A stretch of 64,000 nucleotides of DNA, from assembly GCF_013282215.1 (NCBI RefSeq), contig NZ_CP048103.1, positions 1,736,001 through 1,800,000 of the forward strand, given 5' to 3'. The notes under the pieces were generated by a model that had not been told where the DNA came from, ran no database searches, and was given only the letters and a program-made list of their open reading frames with translations. How positions within the stretch are numbered: position 1 is the first letter of the stretch; every line of letters starts with the position of its first letter. The position numbers and the translations under genes are program-made. The DNA is from Kroppenstedtia eburnea (GTDB lineage Bacteria; Bacillota; Bacilli; Thermoactinomycetales; DSM-45169). Below are positions 18,921 through 29,089 of this stretch, piece after piece.

Positions 18921-18943
18921 TGGGACAGTCCTTCGCTTTTTTG
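18907..18943 (+). terminator. terminator between yphF region and spoIVA
   Basis: Perfect 11-base stem GAAGGACTGTC / GACAGTCCTTC and a GCTTTTTT tail. Confidence 0.88.
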
Positions 18944-18954
18944 CCCGGGAAGGT

Positions 18955-18982
18955 TCATAACCGGAACCCCCCCTCATATATT
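18955..18982 (+). promoter_or_regulatory. possible sigma-E promoter of spoIVA
   Basis: TCATAA, 14-base spacer, CATATATT, close to the sigma-E pattern (ATA-containing -35 and CATACANT -10) and placed right after the upstream terminator. spoIVA is mother-cell sigma-E-driven in B. subtilis. Confidence 0.5.
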
Positions 18983-19081
18983 TATAGTGTCCAAATCCAT
19001 CGGAGCACGATAAAGGAGGCGGTTCGCCTTCGCGCCGACAGCACGTCCGTGGGAGTCGGAACTTTCGAGGGAGGGGTTTTC

Positions 19082-20560
19082 GTGAAGAAGGTCGATATCT
19101 TCAAAGATATTGCGGAACGAACGGGGGGCGATATTTACCTGGGTGTCGTCGGTGCGGTGCGCACCGGGAAGTCCACCTTTATCAAGCGGTTCATGGAGCA
19201 GGTGGTCATCCCCAATATCAGTGACGAGGCGGACCGGGCCCGGGCCACCGATGAGTTGCCACAGAGTGGGGCGGGAAAGACGATCACCACGATCGAGCCC
19301 AAGTTTGTTCCCAATCAGGCTGTCCAATTGCACGTCACTGAAGGAATCGATATCAATGTCCGCTTGGTGGACTGTGTCGGATATGCGATCAGCGGGGCCC
19401 GGGGGTACGAAGATGAGGCCGGCCCCCGGATGATTAACACCCCGTGGTACGATGAGCCGATTCCTTTCCAGGAAGCGGCGGAGATCGGAACCCGAAAAGT
19501 GATCCAGGAACATTCCACTCTGGGTGTGGTAGTGACCACCGACGGTTCCATCACCGATATTCCGCGTCACGACTATGAAGAGGTGGAGGAACGGATCGTC
19601 GAAGAGATGAAGGAGGTTGGGAAGCCCTTCATTCTGGTCCTGAACTCCACCCGTCCATACAGCGAAGAGGTTCAGCAATTACGGGAAGATCTGGTGGAAA
19701 AATACGATATCCCCGTGCTGGCCATCAGTGTGGCCACCATGGGGGAAGAAGAAGTTTACGCGGTTCTGAAAGAAGTCCTGTATGAATTCCCGGTTCACGA
19801 AGTGAATGTCAACTTGCCCAGCTGGGTCATGGTTTTGGACGAGGATCATTGGCTGCGCAAGGATTTTGAAACCGCGGTCCGGGAAACTGTTCAGGATATT
19901 CGCCGTCTGCGGGATGTGGATCAGGTGGTGGGACAGTTTACTGATTATGAGTTTATTGAACGGGCTGCCCTTTCCGGGATGGATATGGGGCAGGGGGTTG
20001 CGGAGATCGATCTGTATGCACCGGATGAATTGTATGATCGGATCCTGACAGAAGTGGTGGGAGTTTCAATTCAGGGAAGGGATCACCTCCTTCAGCTGAT
20101 GCAGGAATTTTCCAAGGCCAAACGGGAGTATGACAAAGTGTCCGATGCGATTCAGATGGTTCGGACGACGGGATACGGGGTGGCGGCACCGACATTGGAA
20201 GAGATGGCGCTGGATGAGCCGGAGTTGATCAAACAGGGGCCCCGCTACGGCGTTCGTTTGAAAGCCTCCGCCCCCTCCATCCATATGATCCGGGTGAATG
20301 TCCATTCGGAGTTTGCGCCGATTATCGGGTCTGAGCGGCAGAGTGAGGAACTGGTCAATTATCTGATGCGGGATTTTGAGTCGGATCCTTTGAGTATCTG
20401 GGAATCGGATATTTTCGGCCGGTCCCTTCATTCCATCGTACGGGAAGGAATTCAGGCGAAGTTGTCCATGATGCCGGAGAATGCCCGTTATAAACTGCAG
20501 GAAACTCTGGAGAGGATTATCAATGAAGGCTCAGGCGGGCTCATCGCCATCATCTTGTAA
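19082..20560 (+). CDS. spoIVA: stage IV sporulation protein A, spore coat ATPase
   Basis: Protein of 492 residues, exactly the B. subtilis length and near-identical in its opening (K-V-D-I-F-K-D-I-A-E-R-T-G-G-D-I-Y). Walker A is G-A-V-R-T-G-K-S-T at about 24-32; the C-terminus ends G-G-L-I-A-I-I-L as in the family, a region needed for anchoring by SpoVM. It polymerises on the forespore surface to form the coat basement layer. GTG start with GGGAGGGG; the upstream in-frame extension is rejected. Proof of an endospore former. Confidence 0.98.
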   Translation: MKKVDIFKDIAERTGGDIYLGVVGAVRTGKSTFIKRFMEQVVIPNISDEADRARATDELPQSGAGKTITTIEPKFVPNQAVQLHVTEGIDINVRLVDCVGYAISGARGYEDEAGPRMINTPWYDEPIPFQEAAEIGTRKVIQEHSTLGVVVTTDGSITDIPRHDYEEVEERIVEEMKEVGKPFILVLNSTRPYSEEVQQLREDLVEKYDIPVLAISVATMGEEEVYAVLKEVLYEFPVHEVNVNLPSWVMVLDEDHWLRKDFETAVRETVQDIRRLRDVDQVVGQFTDYEFIERAALSGMDMGQGVAEIDLYAPDELYDRILTEVVGVSIQGRDHLLQLMQEFSKAKREYDKVSDAIQMVRTTGYGVAAPTLEEMALDEPELIKQGPRYGVRLKASAPSIHMIRVNVHSEFAPIIGSERQSEELVNYLMRDFESDPLSIWESDIFGRSLHSIVREGIQAKLSMMPENARYKLQETLERIINEGSGGLIAIIL

Positions 20561-20663
20561 AAGACGGGTTCAACCTCCAGGATGCGGCGTTCCTTCAGGC
20601 AACTTTGCTCTTGATTCTCAGCAGGCGGGGGAAGGAGGGGTGGGGAGGTTCCGATCTGGCAAA

Positions 20664-20705
20664 GGGCGCACAGCGACCCTGGTGAGACTTGTGCCCTATG
20701 GGTGC
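20664..20705 (+). repeat. fragment of the family A internal module
   Basis: Contains CAGCGACCCTGGTGAGACTT and CTTGTGCCCTATGGGT, shared with the copies at 318 and 32816, without terminal repeats or hairpin core. A decayed remnant. The rest of 20561-20890 shows no gene or other recognisable signal. Confidence 0.55.
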
Positions 20706-20896
20706 AAAGGCGTCACATCCCCACCATCCCCGTTCTTCTGTGATTTTCCATACCGGGTTCATCGAGAGGGTGGCAGCTGCTTAACGAGCAGGTATGCTGT
20801 TCTCAGGTACTTATCCACTATACACGTTTTGAAAAACAGGAAGGGCGCATGGGTGCCTTTGGCTTGCCGGACCCCATCCCGACCATCACAACACTA

Positions 20897-21062
20897 GGGC
20901 GTGACAGGTCAATTCAATTTTCCGTGGAATGTGAGACGTTGTGAGAGTAACAGAGGGAGGGTTGGGTTTCACATGGAGTGATTTTGGATCGTAAGAACAA
21001 CGAAAACGACATGTGAAACCCAATCCCGACCGGTTCGGCCCAGAGATTTATCAGACACACCC
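20897..21062 (-). mobile_element. MITE-like element, family B, inverted
   Basis: Ends GGGCGTGACAG (20897, preceded by TA) and CAGACACACCC (ending 21062). The core 20953-21033 matches the other copies almost base for base. No coding capacity. Confidence 0.75.
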
Positions 21063-21336
21063 AAAAGTGAAAACCGTGGATGATCCATGATGGGAAGCTT
21101 GGTTCAACTCCCCTTTGGGATGTACAGAACAAGCTTTCTTTTTTTTGAATGTGGATGAACCGGCAATGGGTATCGGAATTTTACAAGCGATCGGAGGCGG
21201 GTGCGCTCTCCGGTTCCCGGACAAGCCTGAAGGAGGATTGGGAGAGGGAGGGGGAAATCATTGGGGTATAATTAGTTTTTTTGAAACAAACCTATAGGAA
21301 GAGCGAGCTGATGAACTGTAAAGGAGGAAATATACT

Positions 21337-22982
<1,646 letters not shown>

Positions 22983-22983
<1 letters not shown>

Positions 22984-23114
22984 AAGCGTTGTGATTTACT
23001 GCCTTTGAAGGCGGTCGGGATTGGGTTTCACATTTCGTTCCGTTGTTTTTACGAGCCAAAGTCACTCCATGTGAAACCCAACCCTCCCTGTGAATGGCTT
23101 TTTCACAATGCTTC
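22983..23114 (+). mobile_element. MITE-like element, family A, complete, fused to catalase stop codon
   Basis: Perfect flanking TA at both sides (22981-22982 and 23115-23116) and 12-base terminal inverted repeats GAAGCGTTGTGA / TCACAATGCTTC with one mismatch. Core hairpin 23013-23089. Its first G completes the TAG stop of the catalase gene. Confidence 0.8.
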
Positions 23115-23116
23115 TA

Positions 23117-23215
23117 GAAGCGTTGTGATTTAGTTCCGGCCGGGTCGGTCGGGATAGTCTTTCACATTTTGGCGCCAAAGTTCATCCCCCTGCGGCAGAC
23201 AGTGAAAAAGTCCAT
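23117..23215 (+). mobile_element. degenerate family A copy abutting the previous one
   Basis: Starts with GAAGCGTTGTGATTTA right after the shared TA and has the GGTCGGGAT...TTTCACAT half of the core, after which similarity fades. Probably an old tandem insertion. Confidence 0.5.
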
Positions 23216-23313
23216 CTGGAACCATTGGACTGCTACAGGGGATGATTTTATATGGGCTGGACAGGAAAAAAGAGCCCAATTTCTTTTTTTTAAACCGGGG
23301 ATGCTTCAAACAC

Positions 23314-23343
23314 TTGATATTCACCGGTTTTCTGTATTACTAT
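23314..23343 (+). promoter_or_regulatory. sigma-A-like promoter of hbs
   Basis: TTGATA, 18-base spacer, TACTAT, about 95 bases ahead of the HU start codon. Confidence 0.5.
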
Positions 23344-23444
23344 AGGTTTGTCCCTTCAGATGAGTTCCGGGGGACTGTATAAGGCGGACAGGAACAGTGA
23401 AACATTGAAGTTAAACCAACACATCCGGAGAGGAGGTGAGGGTT

Positions 23445-23720
23445 GTGAACAAGACAGAACTGATTTCTCAAGTTGCCGAAAAAACGAACATGACGAAGAA
23501 GGATGCAACTCAAGCCGTGGACGCCGTTCTCGACACGATCACGGAAGCGTTGAAAGCAGGAGAGAAAGTGCAGCTGATCGGGTTCGGGAACTTTGAAGTG
23601 CGTGAACGTGCCGCCCGTAAAGGCCGCAACCCGCAGACAGGCAAGGAAATCGACATTCCCGCCAGCAAAGTGCCCGCGTTCAAACCGGGTAAGGCGTTGA
23701 AGGACGATGTGAACCACTAA
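23445..23720 (+). CDS. hbs: DNA-binding protein HU
   Basis: Protein of 91 residues nearly identical in pattern to HBsu: M-N-K-T-E-L-I-S at the start, [21 protein letters not shown] arm and [10 protein letters not shown] end. It is the main nucleoid protein. The GTG at 23445 gives the family N-terminus and has AGGAGG; a GTG nine bases upstream is inside the ribosome-binding site. It lies between spoIVA and folE as in B. subtilis, with a catalase inserted in between. Confidence 0.96.
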   Translation: MNKTELISQVAEKTNMTKKDATQAVDAVLDTITEALKAGEKVQLIGFGNFEVRERAARKGRNPQTGKEIDIPASKVPAFKPGKALKDDVNH

Positions 23721-23826
23721 ACGTAAGGACGGGTACATACTCCTCACCCGGGGTGACACGAGGTGAAACCCACAGACCCGGGTACAGTCGGGTGTGGAAG
23801 GGGACCCTTTCACGATTTGTGCCCAC

Positions 23827-23853
23827 AGGCCCTTCGGGGCCTTTGTTTTTTTA
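23827..23853 (+). terminator. terminator between hbs and folE
   Basis: AGGCCC-TTCG-GGGCCT tetraloop hairpin followed by TTGTTTTTTTA. Confidence 0.88.
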
Positions 23854-23943
23854 TCTGCAGGAGGATTCCAAGTCGTGAAATTCCTGATCGGATCCGGACT
23901 TCCGACCCGGAAAAAGCTGCGCAAGAGGGAGGCGACACAGGAT

Positions 23944-24513
23944 ATGGGAGTGAACCATGAACAGATTCAGCAGGCAGTGAGGATGATCCTGGAAGCGGTG
24001 GGGGAAGATCCTGACCGGGAAGGTTTAAAGGAGACACCGGCACGGGTGGCCCGAATGTATGAGGAGATCTTTTCCGGGATGGGGGAAGATCCTGATGAGT
24101 ATTTCTCCACTGTTTTCGGTGAAGATCACGAAGAACTGGTGTTGGTGAAAGATATCCCCTTCTTTTCCTTATGTGAGCATCACTTGGTTCCGTTTTTCGG
24201 CAAAGCCCATGTCGGCTATATTCCCAAAAGCGGCCGGGTTACGGGATTGAGCAAACTGGCCCGTGCCGTCGACACAGTGGCCCGTCGTCCGCAGTTGCAG
24301 GAGCGGATCACCTACACAGTGGCGGATTCCCTGGAGAGAACCCTCCAACCCCACGGAGTGATCGTGGTGGTGGAGGCGGAGCATATGTGTATGACCATGC
24401 GTGGAATCAAGAAGCCAGGTTCCCGGACAGTCACCTCTGCTGTCAGAGGGGTATTTGAAAAAAACTCCGCCGCTCGTGCCGAGGCTTTCAGTCTGATCGG
24501 ATTCGGAAAATAA
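23944..24513 (+). CDS. folE: GTP cyclohydrolase I (FolE)
   Basis: Protein of 189 residues with the zinc-site segments S-L-C-E-H-H and H-M-C-M-T-M-R-G, and a central [10 protein letters not shown]. It converts GTP to dihydroneopterin triphosphate for folate. The ATG at 23944 gives the B. subtilis-like N-terminus. An in-frame GTG at 23875 has a perfect AGGAGG and would add 23 basic residues; which start is used is unclear. folE next to mtrB is the conserved mtrAB arrangement. Confidence 0.94.
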   Translation: MGVNHEQIQQAVRMILEAVGEDPDREGLKETPARVARMYEEIFSGMGEDPDEYFSTVFGEDHEELVLVKDIPFFSLCEHHLVPFFGKAHVGYIPKSGRVTGLSKLARAVDTVARRPQLQERITYTVADSLERTLQPHGVIVVVEAEHMCMTMRGIKKPGSRTVTSAVRGVFEKNSAARAEAFSLIGFGK

Positions 24514-24539
24514 AATATCAAAAAACCCGACATAAACCC

Positions 24540-24568
24540 TTGACAGGTATCCCTGACCCGGATACAAT
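24540..24568 (+). promoter_or_regulatory. sigma-A promoter of tRNA-Pro
   Basis: TTGACA, exactly 17-base spacer, TACAAT. The start is near 24575, about 40 bases ahead of the tRNA. Confidence 0.85.
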
Positions 24569-24616
24569 AAGTATTGTCGCTTCGAGATGAACAAGCGACC
24601 ACATCCGGGAATATGT

Positions 24617-24693
24617 CGGGCTATGGCGCAGCTTGGTAGCGCGCTTGCATGGGGCGCAAGAGGTCGTCGGTTCAAATCCGGCTAGCCCGACCA
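24617..24693 (+). tRNA. tRNA-Pro (GGG)
   Basis: The acceptor CGGGCTA pairs with TAGCCCG, then A-CCA is encoded. The anticodon stem CTTGC/GCAAG encloses loop ATGGGGC, giving GGG. T-loop GGTTCAAATCC. Length 77 bases. It lies between folE and mtrB with its own promoter and terminator. Confidence 0.96.
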
Positions 24694-24698
24694 GAACC

Positions 24699-24729
24699 AA
24701 AAGGCTCTCCAAGCTTGGAGAGCCTTTTC
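24699..24729 (+). terminator. terminator between tRNA-Pro and mtrB
   Basis: Perfect 12-base stem AAAAGGCTCTCC / GGAGAGCCTTTT, loop AAGCTT. No promoter is visible between it and mtrB. Confidence 0.88.
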
Positions 24730-24762
24730 CGTTATGCCGGTCAATTTGAAAGGAGGATTTCC

Positions 24763-24990
24763 ATGGCGGAACAAAAAGGGGACTTCTTTGTAGTCAAGGC
24801 CAAGGAAAACGGAGTCAATGTGATCGGCTTGACCCGGGGAAAAGACACCCGTTTTCACCATTCCGAGAAGCTGGACAAAGGTGAAGTGATGGTGGCCCAG
24901 TTCACTGAACACACATCAGCTGTCAAAGTCCGGGGAAAAGCCCTTGTGATCACCCCCTTTGGAACGGTGGACACAGAGGTGGACGATTAG
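24763..24990 (+). CDS. mtrB: trp RNA-binding attenuation protein TRAP
   Basis: Protein of 75 residues closely following B. subtilis [33 protein letters not shown] and [17 protein letters not shown]. The lysines and arginine that contact (G/U)AG triplets and the tryptophan-pocket threonines are kept. The 11-subunit ring, when loaded with tryptophan, binds the trp leader; a matching site is at 33047. AGGAGG lies before the ATG. The TAG stop overlaps the first base of a MITE-like element. Confidence 0.97.
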   Translation: MAEQKGDFFVVKAKENGVNVIGLTRGKDTRFHHSEKLDKGEVMVAQFTEHTSAVKVRGKALVITPFGTVDTEVDD

Positions 24991-25151
24991 GTCGTCTCTG
25001 ATAGATCTTCGCGTCGAGCCGGTCGGGATTGGGTTTCACATTTCGTGCCAAAGTTCTTACGAGCCAAAGTCACTCCATGTGAAACCCAACCCTCCCTCTG
25101 TTGCCCTAAACGTCCCACATTCCAAGGAAACTTGAATTGCCAGACATACCC
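24990..25151 (+). mobile_element. MITE-like element, family B, fused to mtrB stop codon
   Basis: Left end GGTCGTCTCTGATA begins at the G of the mtrB TAG codon; right end CAGACATACCC. Core hairpin 25020-25096 with a diverged centre. No coding capacity. Confidence 0.7.
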
Positions 25152-25222
25152 TGATTTCTTCAGGCATGTTCTCCTCCTTCAACCATACAATGGTGACAGA
25201 AAGCGGAAGGGGGAGGCCTGTA

Positions 25223-25714
25223 TTGAACGGTTTGGCCCGACGGCTGTTCGCCTCGGTATTTGTTTGCCTGATGGCGGCGTCACTGTTATCGCTCTTGCCC
25301 GCTTTGGGGGGGAAGGTTGGGGAGGGAGAAGGAGTTCCCGCCTTCGGCTCGACAAAACAAAAGGTTCTCACCGAAGAGTCACTGGCAGATTTTCTCTCGG
25401 GACAACCGGAAGGTCTCCGTGTGATCCATGCGGATCTGGAGGGGGAAGATCTTCGACTGCGATTAAAGAGAGCGGGTGGCCCCCGGGAATCTGTCTATCA
25501 GGGAACTCTCGACATGATCCGGGGTGCGCTGGTTCACACAAACAATGTGGAGTCGGTCACGCTGTCTGTCTTTGGGACGGATCAACCTTTGCTGACCGTA
25601 TACGCGACCCGATCCGATTTGGCCACCGATCCGGAAATGAAAAGGGCGAAGGGATTGACGGCGGAGGAGTACCTGAGACGGATGTTCCGCTTGAAGGGAC
25701 CCTGGGGTGAATGA
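25223..25714 (+). CDS. hypothetical exported or membrane-anchored protein
   Basis: Protein of 163 residues: an N-terminal basic-hydrophobic signal (A-R-R-L-F-A-S-V-F-V-C-L-M-A-A-S-L-L-S-L-L), then a soluble part with alternating strands. No family recognised. The TTG at 25223 is preferred because GGGGGAGG precedes it at six bases; an ATG at 25166 has no such site. It overlaps the open frame leading into hepS by a few bases, so it probably shares a transcript with the menaquinone genes. Confidence 0.6.
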   Translation: MNGLARRLFASVFVCLMAASLLSLLPALGGKVGEGEGVPAFGSTKQKVLTEESLADFLSGQPEGLRVIHADLEGEDLRLRLKRAGGPRESVYQGTLDMIRGALVHTNNVESVTLSVFGTDQPLLTVYATRSDLATDPEMKRAKGLTAEEYLRRMFRLKGPWGE

Positions 25715-25841
25715 TGTGAACAGGTTCGGGTGGAAAGTCCCTCCCTCTCGCCAGGTCGGTGAAACTCTGGTATTATTAGGCCATGGAGTCGGTTATCAAG
25801 CAGGATTGGGTTGGATAGTTTCAGCGGGGGGGCGTGTCTTG

Positions 25842-26594
25842 ATGACAACATTGTCGAATGAATTGGACCGGATCGTTGCGGAAATTGAATGCCAGACCCG
25901 CCATTCCTTCATGGACCGCCACATCCGCCGCCCGGAAGTGCCGGTCTCTTTCGTGCGGGTTCTCCATTCCATGCTGCGCTCCCTTTCACTTTCCCAGGAA
26001 CGGATCCGGCTGTACTGTGTCACTGCCACCCTGCTGCAGATGGGTTTGGATATCCATGAGACGGTGACCAATACCCGGGAGACGGGAACAGGAGAGATCA
26101 GGGCCCGTCAACTGGCGGTGCTCGCAGGGGACTATATGAGCAGCCTTTTCTACAAAAACTTGGCTGAACGGGGCGAAATCGATGGAGTCCATCGACTGTC
26201 CCAGGCGATCTCCGACATCAATGAAGCAAAGATGGAACTTTATGGACTTCAGGATCAATCCCAGGTTCCCTGGTCTGTTTTCATCCGGCCGGCACGTAGG
26301 ATCTGCGGGGGATTAGTGACGCACTTATCCCGTTTTTTTTGTGATGATTCTCCGGAAAATCCCTGGGATCCATTGGCGGAAAATCTGTTGCTGATGATCC
26401 TTTGGTCCTCTCCGCCCCGACCGGTCGCTGAATTGGGGATACGGTTTCCGGAAGAGACGCTTCGTCCTCTGTTCATGGAAACCTTGCAACAGGTCAGAGA
26501 GGTCCGTCCCCTGGATGTCCGGCATGATCTGATCGATCTGATCCGGGAGACGATTCCCGCCCGGTGGAGTGAGTCTCCGGTGATGGAGGGTTGA
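25842..26594 (+). CDS. hepS: heptaprenyl diphosphate synthase component 1
   Basis: Protein of 250 residues in the HepS family: a fully helical small subunit without aspartate-rich motifs, recognised by its Y-x-x-S-L-F-Y-K-N-L-A-E region, length and conserved place before menG and hepT. Together with HepT it makes the C35 side chain of menaquinone-7. The ATG at 25842 (or the adjoining TTG at 25839) follows a G-rich site. The longer open frame upstream is not family-like. Confidence 0.85.
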   Translation: MTTLSNELDRIVAEIECQTRHSFMDRHIRRPEVPVSFVRVLHSMLRSLSLSQERIRLYCVTATLLQMGLDIHETVTNTRETGTGEIRARQLAVLAGDYMSSLFYKNLAERGEIDGVHRLSQAISDINEAKMELYGLQDQSQVPWSVFIRPARRICGGLVTHLSRFFCDDSPENPWDPLAENLLLMILWSSPPRPVAELGIRFPEETLRPLFMETLQQVREVRPLDVRHDLIDLIRETIPARWSESPVMEG

Positions 26595-26598
26595 AACA

Positions 26599-27333
26599 TT
26601 GAATGGTATAGATCACGGCCATCATGAGAAAAACAAGTCGCAGTTTGTTCATCAGGTGTTTGAGAGCATTGCCAAAGACTATGACCGGATGAACACCCTC
26701 CTCAGTTTTCGCCGTCATAAAAGCTGGAGAAAGCTTGCGATGAAGAAAATGAGGGTGAGACCCAATGACACGGCGGTGGATGTCTGTTGCGGAACATGTG
26801 ACTGGACGATCGCTCTGGCGGAAGCCTCCCGAGGGGGAAAGGTGGTGGGCCTCGACTTCAGTCAAAACATGCTCCAAGTGGGGGAGAGGAAGGTATCCGA
26901 TCGCAATCTGGGGACACAGGTGGAATTGATCCACGGAGATGCGATGAATCTCCCCTTGGCGGATGGGAGATTTGATCACGCCACCATCGGGTTTGCTTTG
27001 CGGAATGTTCCCGATTACCGACAGGTGATCCGGGAGATGGCACGGGTGGTGAAGCCGGGGGGCCAGGTCGTCTCCCTGGAGTTGTCCAAACCGACATGGC
27101 CTCCCTTCCGCTTTGTGTACTACTTGTATTTTCAGCGGATTCTCCCGTTGTTGGGCAAACTGTTTGCCAACCGCTATGAACAATACAAATGGCTTCCTGA
27201 GTCCCTTGTGGATTTTCCCGATTATCGGGAGTTGGCTCAAATCATGGAGGAAGAGGGATGTTTTGAGCGGGTGGAGGTTTATCCGCTGACAGGGGGGATC
27301 GCCGCCTTGCACATCGGGACGGTCAAATCTTGA
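26599..27333 (+). CDS. menG: demethylmenaquinone methyltransferase
   Basis: Protein of 244 residues of the UbiE/MenG family with SAM motif D-V-C-C-G-T-C-D-W (about 62-70), G-L-D-F-S-Q-N-M and the R-N-V-P-D-Y segment. It adds the last methyl group of menaquinone. TTG start with GGAGG nine bases upstream, four bases after the hepS stop. It sits between hepS and hepT, as in B. subtilis. Confidence 0.95.
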   Translation: MNGIDHGHHEKNKSQFVHQVFESIAKDYDRMNTLLSFRRHKSWRKLAMKKMRVRPNDTAVDVCCGTCDWTIALAEASRGGKVVGLDFSQNMLQVGERKVSDRNLGTQVELIHGDAMNLPLADGRFDHATIGFALRNVPDYRQVIREMARVVKPGGQVVSLELSKPTWPPFRFVYYLYFQRILPLLGKLFANRYEQYKWLPESLVDFPDYRELAQIMEEEGCFERVEVYPLTGGIAALHIGTVKS

Positions 27334-27400
27334 GCTCTCGCCGACATGCAAGGCCTGGCTTGGCCGGAGAGCAAGTCTTTTTCAAACAGGGTGAATTGGA

Positions 27401-28372
27401 ATGAAGCTAGCGGATATCTACAACAGCCTGAAACAAGACCTGCGGGAAGTGGAGCGGGAGCTTGAAAAGTCGATCCGGACGGATCACCGGGATTTGAACC
27501 GGTCAGCGGCCCACCTGTTGGAAGCCGGAGGCAAACGAATGCGGCCGGTTTTCGTTTTGTTGTCGGGTAAATTCGGCGAGTATGATGTGGACAAGCTGAA
27601 GCAGGTGGCGGTTCCTCTGGAGTTGATCCATATGGCCACCCTGGTTCATGACGATGTGATTGACGACGCTTCCACCCGGCGGGGTCGGCCCACGGTGAAG
27701 GCAAAATGGGATAACCGGGTGGCGATGTACACCGGCGATTATATATTGGGACGCTCCCTGGCCATCGTGAGTCAGATCGAGGATCCAAAGATCCATCGCG
27801 TTCTGTCCCCGGCCATCTATCAGATGTGCAGGGGGGAAATTGAGCAGATTCGGGATTTCTTTGCAACGGACCCGTCCCTCATCCGCTATTTGCATCGCAT
27901 TAAACGGAAAACCGCCCTTTTGATGTCCGTCAGTTGTGAGCTGGGAGCACTGGTCAGCGGTGCGGCACCGGCTGAAGTTCGTCGTTTGCGTCTGTTCGGA
28001 TATTTTGTCGGTATGGCATTTCAAATCACCGATGACATCCTGGACCTGACGGGAGATGAACAGACACTGGGCAAGCCCGCCGGCAGCGATCTTCGTCAGG
28101 GAAACATCACTCTGCCGGTGATTCATATATTGAAAAAGGGCCCGGAGGAGGATCGGGAACGGATTCTCCAATATCTTCACAGCCGGGGGGATGCAAAAGC
28201 GCTTCCCGAGATTCTCCGGCGGGTTCGTCAATCAGATGGAATCCCCTATGCCGAAGGGTTGGCCCGCCGGTACCTGGACAAAGCCCTCCAGGTGTTGGAG
28301 GGGTTGCCTGCAGGGGACACCAGAGAATCTCTGCGGCTGATCGCCGAGTTTGTGGCGGGTCGTTCTTATTAG
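27401..28372 (+). CDS. hepT: heptaprenyl diphosphate synthase component 2
   Basis: Polyprenyl synthase of 323 residues with first aspartate-rich motif D-D-V-I-D-D (about 85-90), second motif D-D-I-L-D (about 212-216) and G-G-K-R-M-R-P at 43-49. It is the catalytic subunit paired with HepS for menaquinone side-chain synthesis. Confidence 0.95.
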   Translation: MKLADIYNSLKQDLREVERELEKSIRTDHRDLNRSAAHLLEAGGKRMRPVFVLLSGKFGEYDVDKLKQVAVPLELIHMATLVHDDVIDDASTRRGRPTVKAKWDNRVAMYTGDYILGRSLAIVSQIEDPKIHRVLSPAIYQMCRGEIEQIRDFFATDPSLIRYLHRIKRKTALLMSVSCELGALVSGAAPAEVRRLRLFGYFVGMAFQITDDILDLTGDEQTLGKPAGSDLRQGNITLPVIHILKKGPEEDRERILQYLHSRGDAKALPEILRRVRQSDGIPYAEGLARRYLDKALQVLEGLPAGDTRESLRLIAEFVAGRSY

Positions 28373-28481
28373 ATTTGATTTACCCTTCTCTTTTTGTTAA
28401 AATTTCGGTGGGTTTTCGGGTCTTCCGGTGCCGGAGGACCCGTGTCCGCTTTTCTACATAGTGAGATGGAGGCAGGTTAAT

Positions 28482-28928
28482 ATGGAACAAACTTTTATCA
28501 TGGTGAAACCCGACGGAGTCCAACGGGGATTGGTGGGGGAGATCGTTGCCCGCTTTGAAAAAAAAGGGTTTCAGATGGTGGGCGGGAAACTGATGACCGT
28601 CTCCCGGGAACTGGCCGAGGAGCATTATGCCGAACATAAGGAGAAGCCCTTTTTTGGGGAGCTGGTCGACTTCATCACCTCCGGTCCGGTGTTTGCCATG
28701 GTGTGGGCCGGTGAGGATGTGATCGCCACCGCCCGTCATATGATGGGTAAAACCAAGCCCTCTGAGGCGGCACCGGGAACGATTCGCGGCGACTTCGGTC
28801 TGACCGTGGGCAAAAACATCGTCCATGGCTCCGATTCACCGGAAAGCGCCCACCGGGAGATCCATCTCTGGTTCGGCCAAGATGAACTCTCCTCCTATGA
28901 CAAATTGATCCATCGCTGGATCTACTGA
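28482..28928 (+). CDS. ndk: nucleoside diphosphate kinase
   Basis: Protein of 148 residues with active-site N-I-V-H-G-S-D-S (His about 115) and the F-I-M-V-K-P-D-G-V opening. It equilibrates nucleoside di- and triphosphates. The ATG at 28482 gives the family N-terminus; the longer frame upstream is rejected. In B. subtilis cheR lies between ndk and aroF; here it is absent. Confidence 0.97.
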   Translation: MEQTFIMVKPDGVQRGLVGEIVARFEKKGFQMVGGKLMTVSRELAEEHYAEHKEKPFFGELVDFITSGPVFAMVWAGEDVIATARHMMGKTKPSEAAPGTIRGDFGLTVGKNIVHGSDSPESAHREIHLWFGQDELSSYDKLIHRWIY

Positions 28929-28938
28929 TCCTCTCCAG

Positions 28939-28972
28939 GCCGCCGGCTGTTCACCAGCCGGCGGCTTTTTGT
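28939..28972 (+). terminator. terminator after ndk
   Basis: Eleven-base stem GCCGCCGGCTG / CAGCCGGCGGC and TTTTTG tail. Confidence 0.88.
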
Positions 28973-29089
28973 ATTCTGCAATCCATCCGGGGTTGATCCC
29001 GGCGGGTCTTGGATCCGGAACCGGGACATAAGATGAAACCAGTCGGTCCATCCACTGCTTCAGATCCATGAAGGTAATGAGGTGAAAAT

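Noticed and set aside
20481-20897. Plus-strand open frame after spoIVA
   Set aside because: It starts within spoIVA and runs through a repeat fragment; no ribosome-binding site or protein-like pattern.
21250-21280. Possible forespore sigma factor promoter of catalase around TATAAT
   Set aside because: The -10 partly fits a sigma-F pattern but no matching -35 could be placed, so it is not listed as a promoter.
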